57,868 bases of DNA, taken from positions 1-57,868 of the forward strand of contig JAFQXU010000008.1 in the NCBI GenBank assembly GCA_017406805.1. The letters run 5' to 3'. This document shows positions 57,645 to 57,868 of the stretch, piece by piece. Numbering within the stretch: the first letter of the stretch is position 1; every line of letters starts with the position of its first letter. Position numbers and translations under genes: made by a program. The notes beneath the pieces are model-generated. The model was not told the origin of the DNA and searched no databases. It worked only from the letters and a program-made list of their open reading frames with translations. The stretch is from Clostridia bacterium. Its GTDB lineage: Bacteria > Bacillota > Clostridia > Oscillospirales > Acutalibacteraceae.

Positions 57645-57868
57645 ATGGACAACAAAGAAGTAATGGTTGAAAAAAAGCCTGAAAAATCGGGCAATGCCAC
57701 GGGTATTGTATCGTTGGTTATTTCTGGCATAGCATTTTTGGGAAGCTGGATCCCAATTGTTAACATTATCTCAATGATTTTGGCAGTAGCGGGAATTATT
57801 GTTGGAGCAGTATCACTTATTATGGTACTTATTAAAAAAGCAGGTATGATTATTTTCCCGATACTTGG
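57645..57868 (+). CDS. Small membrane protein, partial (DUF4190-like)
   Basis: Starts at 57645 with AAAGGAT upstream and runs off the end of the window (about 74 residues visible). After a short charged N terminus (MDNKEVMVEKKPEKSGNATG) come two hydrophobic segments with the pattern GIVSLVISGIAFLGSWIPIV and ILAVAGIIVGAVSL, typical of DUF4190-like two-helix membrane proteins. Confidence 0.7.
   Translation, partial: MDNKEVMVEKKPEKSGNATGIVSLVISGIAFLGSWIPIVNIISMILAVAGIIVGAVSLIMVLIKKAGMIIFPIL

Overview
The window is the chromosomal replication-origin region of an AT-rich Gram-positive bacterium, most likely a clostridium of the Oscillospirales/Ruminococcaceae type. The evidence is the gene order dnaA-dnaN-S4 gene-recF-remB-gyrB-gyrA on one side and rpmH-rnpA-yidD-yidC-jag-mnmE-mnmG-rsmG-parA-parB-serS on the other, purine-rich Shine-Dalgarno sites, three parS sites, a RemB-like protein and a class B sortase. 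The lineage is inferred from gene content and layout; no 16S gene is present to confirm it.

Layout. 83-5712 (minus strand): a methylglyoxal-synthase-like gene with altered active-site residues, the elongasome genes mrdA-mreD-mreC-mreB, and dut. 6172-9749: a single 5S rRNA gene with its own promoter, a small-RNA candidate that reuses the 5S promoter and 5' end, a double-glycine-leader peptide gene, a three-gene set of small proteins, and a tandem pair of small secreted/membrane proteins. 9864-19873 (minus strand): gyrA, a YcxB-like membrane protein, gyrB, a zinc-ribbon protein with no normal start codon, remB, recF, an S4 protein, dnaN, the origin gap and dnaA. 20001-31765 (plus strand): the rpmH-to-serS arm, with parS sites and a secreted S41-type peptidase gene lying between parA and parB.

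31880-46027 holds an accessory envelope module: a 2,714-residue secreted GLUG-repeat protein, a LysM protein with one membrane segment, a large membrane receptor (beta-propeller-like part, sensor, HAMP, cyclase-like domain) and a membrane-anchored MORN-repeat protein. 46085-57868 is an accessory region rich in exported proteins: a PI-PLC-like phospholipase, a serine hydrolase-like protein, a methyltransferase, tRNA-Ala(CGC) and tRNA-Leu(CAG), a multi-pass membrane protein ending in a Spo0A_C-like domain with a small secreted protein encoded just upstream, a sortase locus, and two paralogous secreted proteins with basic clusters resembling nuclear localisation signals.

How it fits together. 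Transcription of the core genes diverges from the dnaA region, which places oriC at about 18.3-20.1 kb. The core genes cover initiation, the sliding clamp, gyrase, chromosome partition, membrane-protein insertion, tRNA modification and rod-shape wall synthesis. The accessory half is mostly concerned with the cell surface and secretion, which suggests a host-associated or densely social lifestyle. The most novel candidate is the pair at 50666-52414: a possible one-component transmembrane transcription regulator with a Spo0A-type DNA-binding domain and a co-encoded secreted protein.
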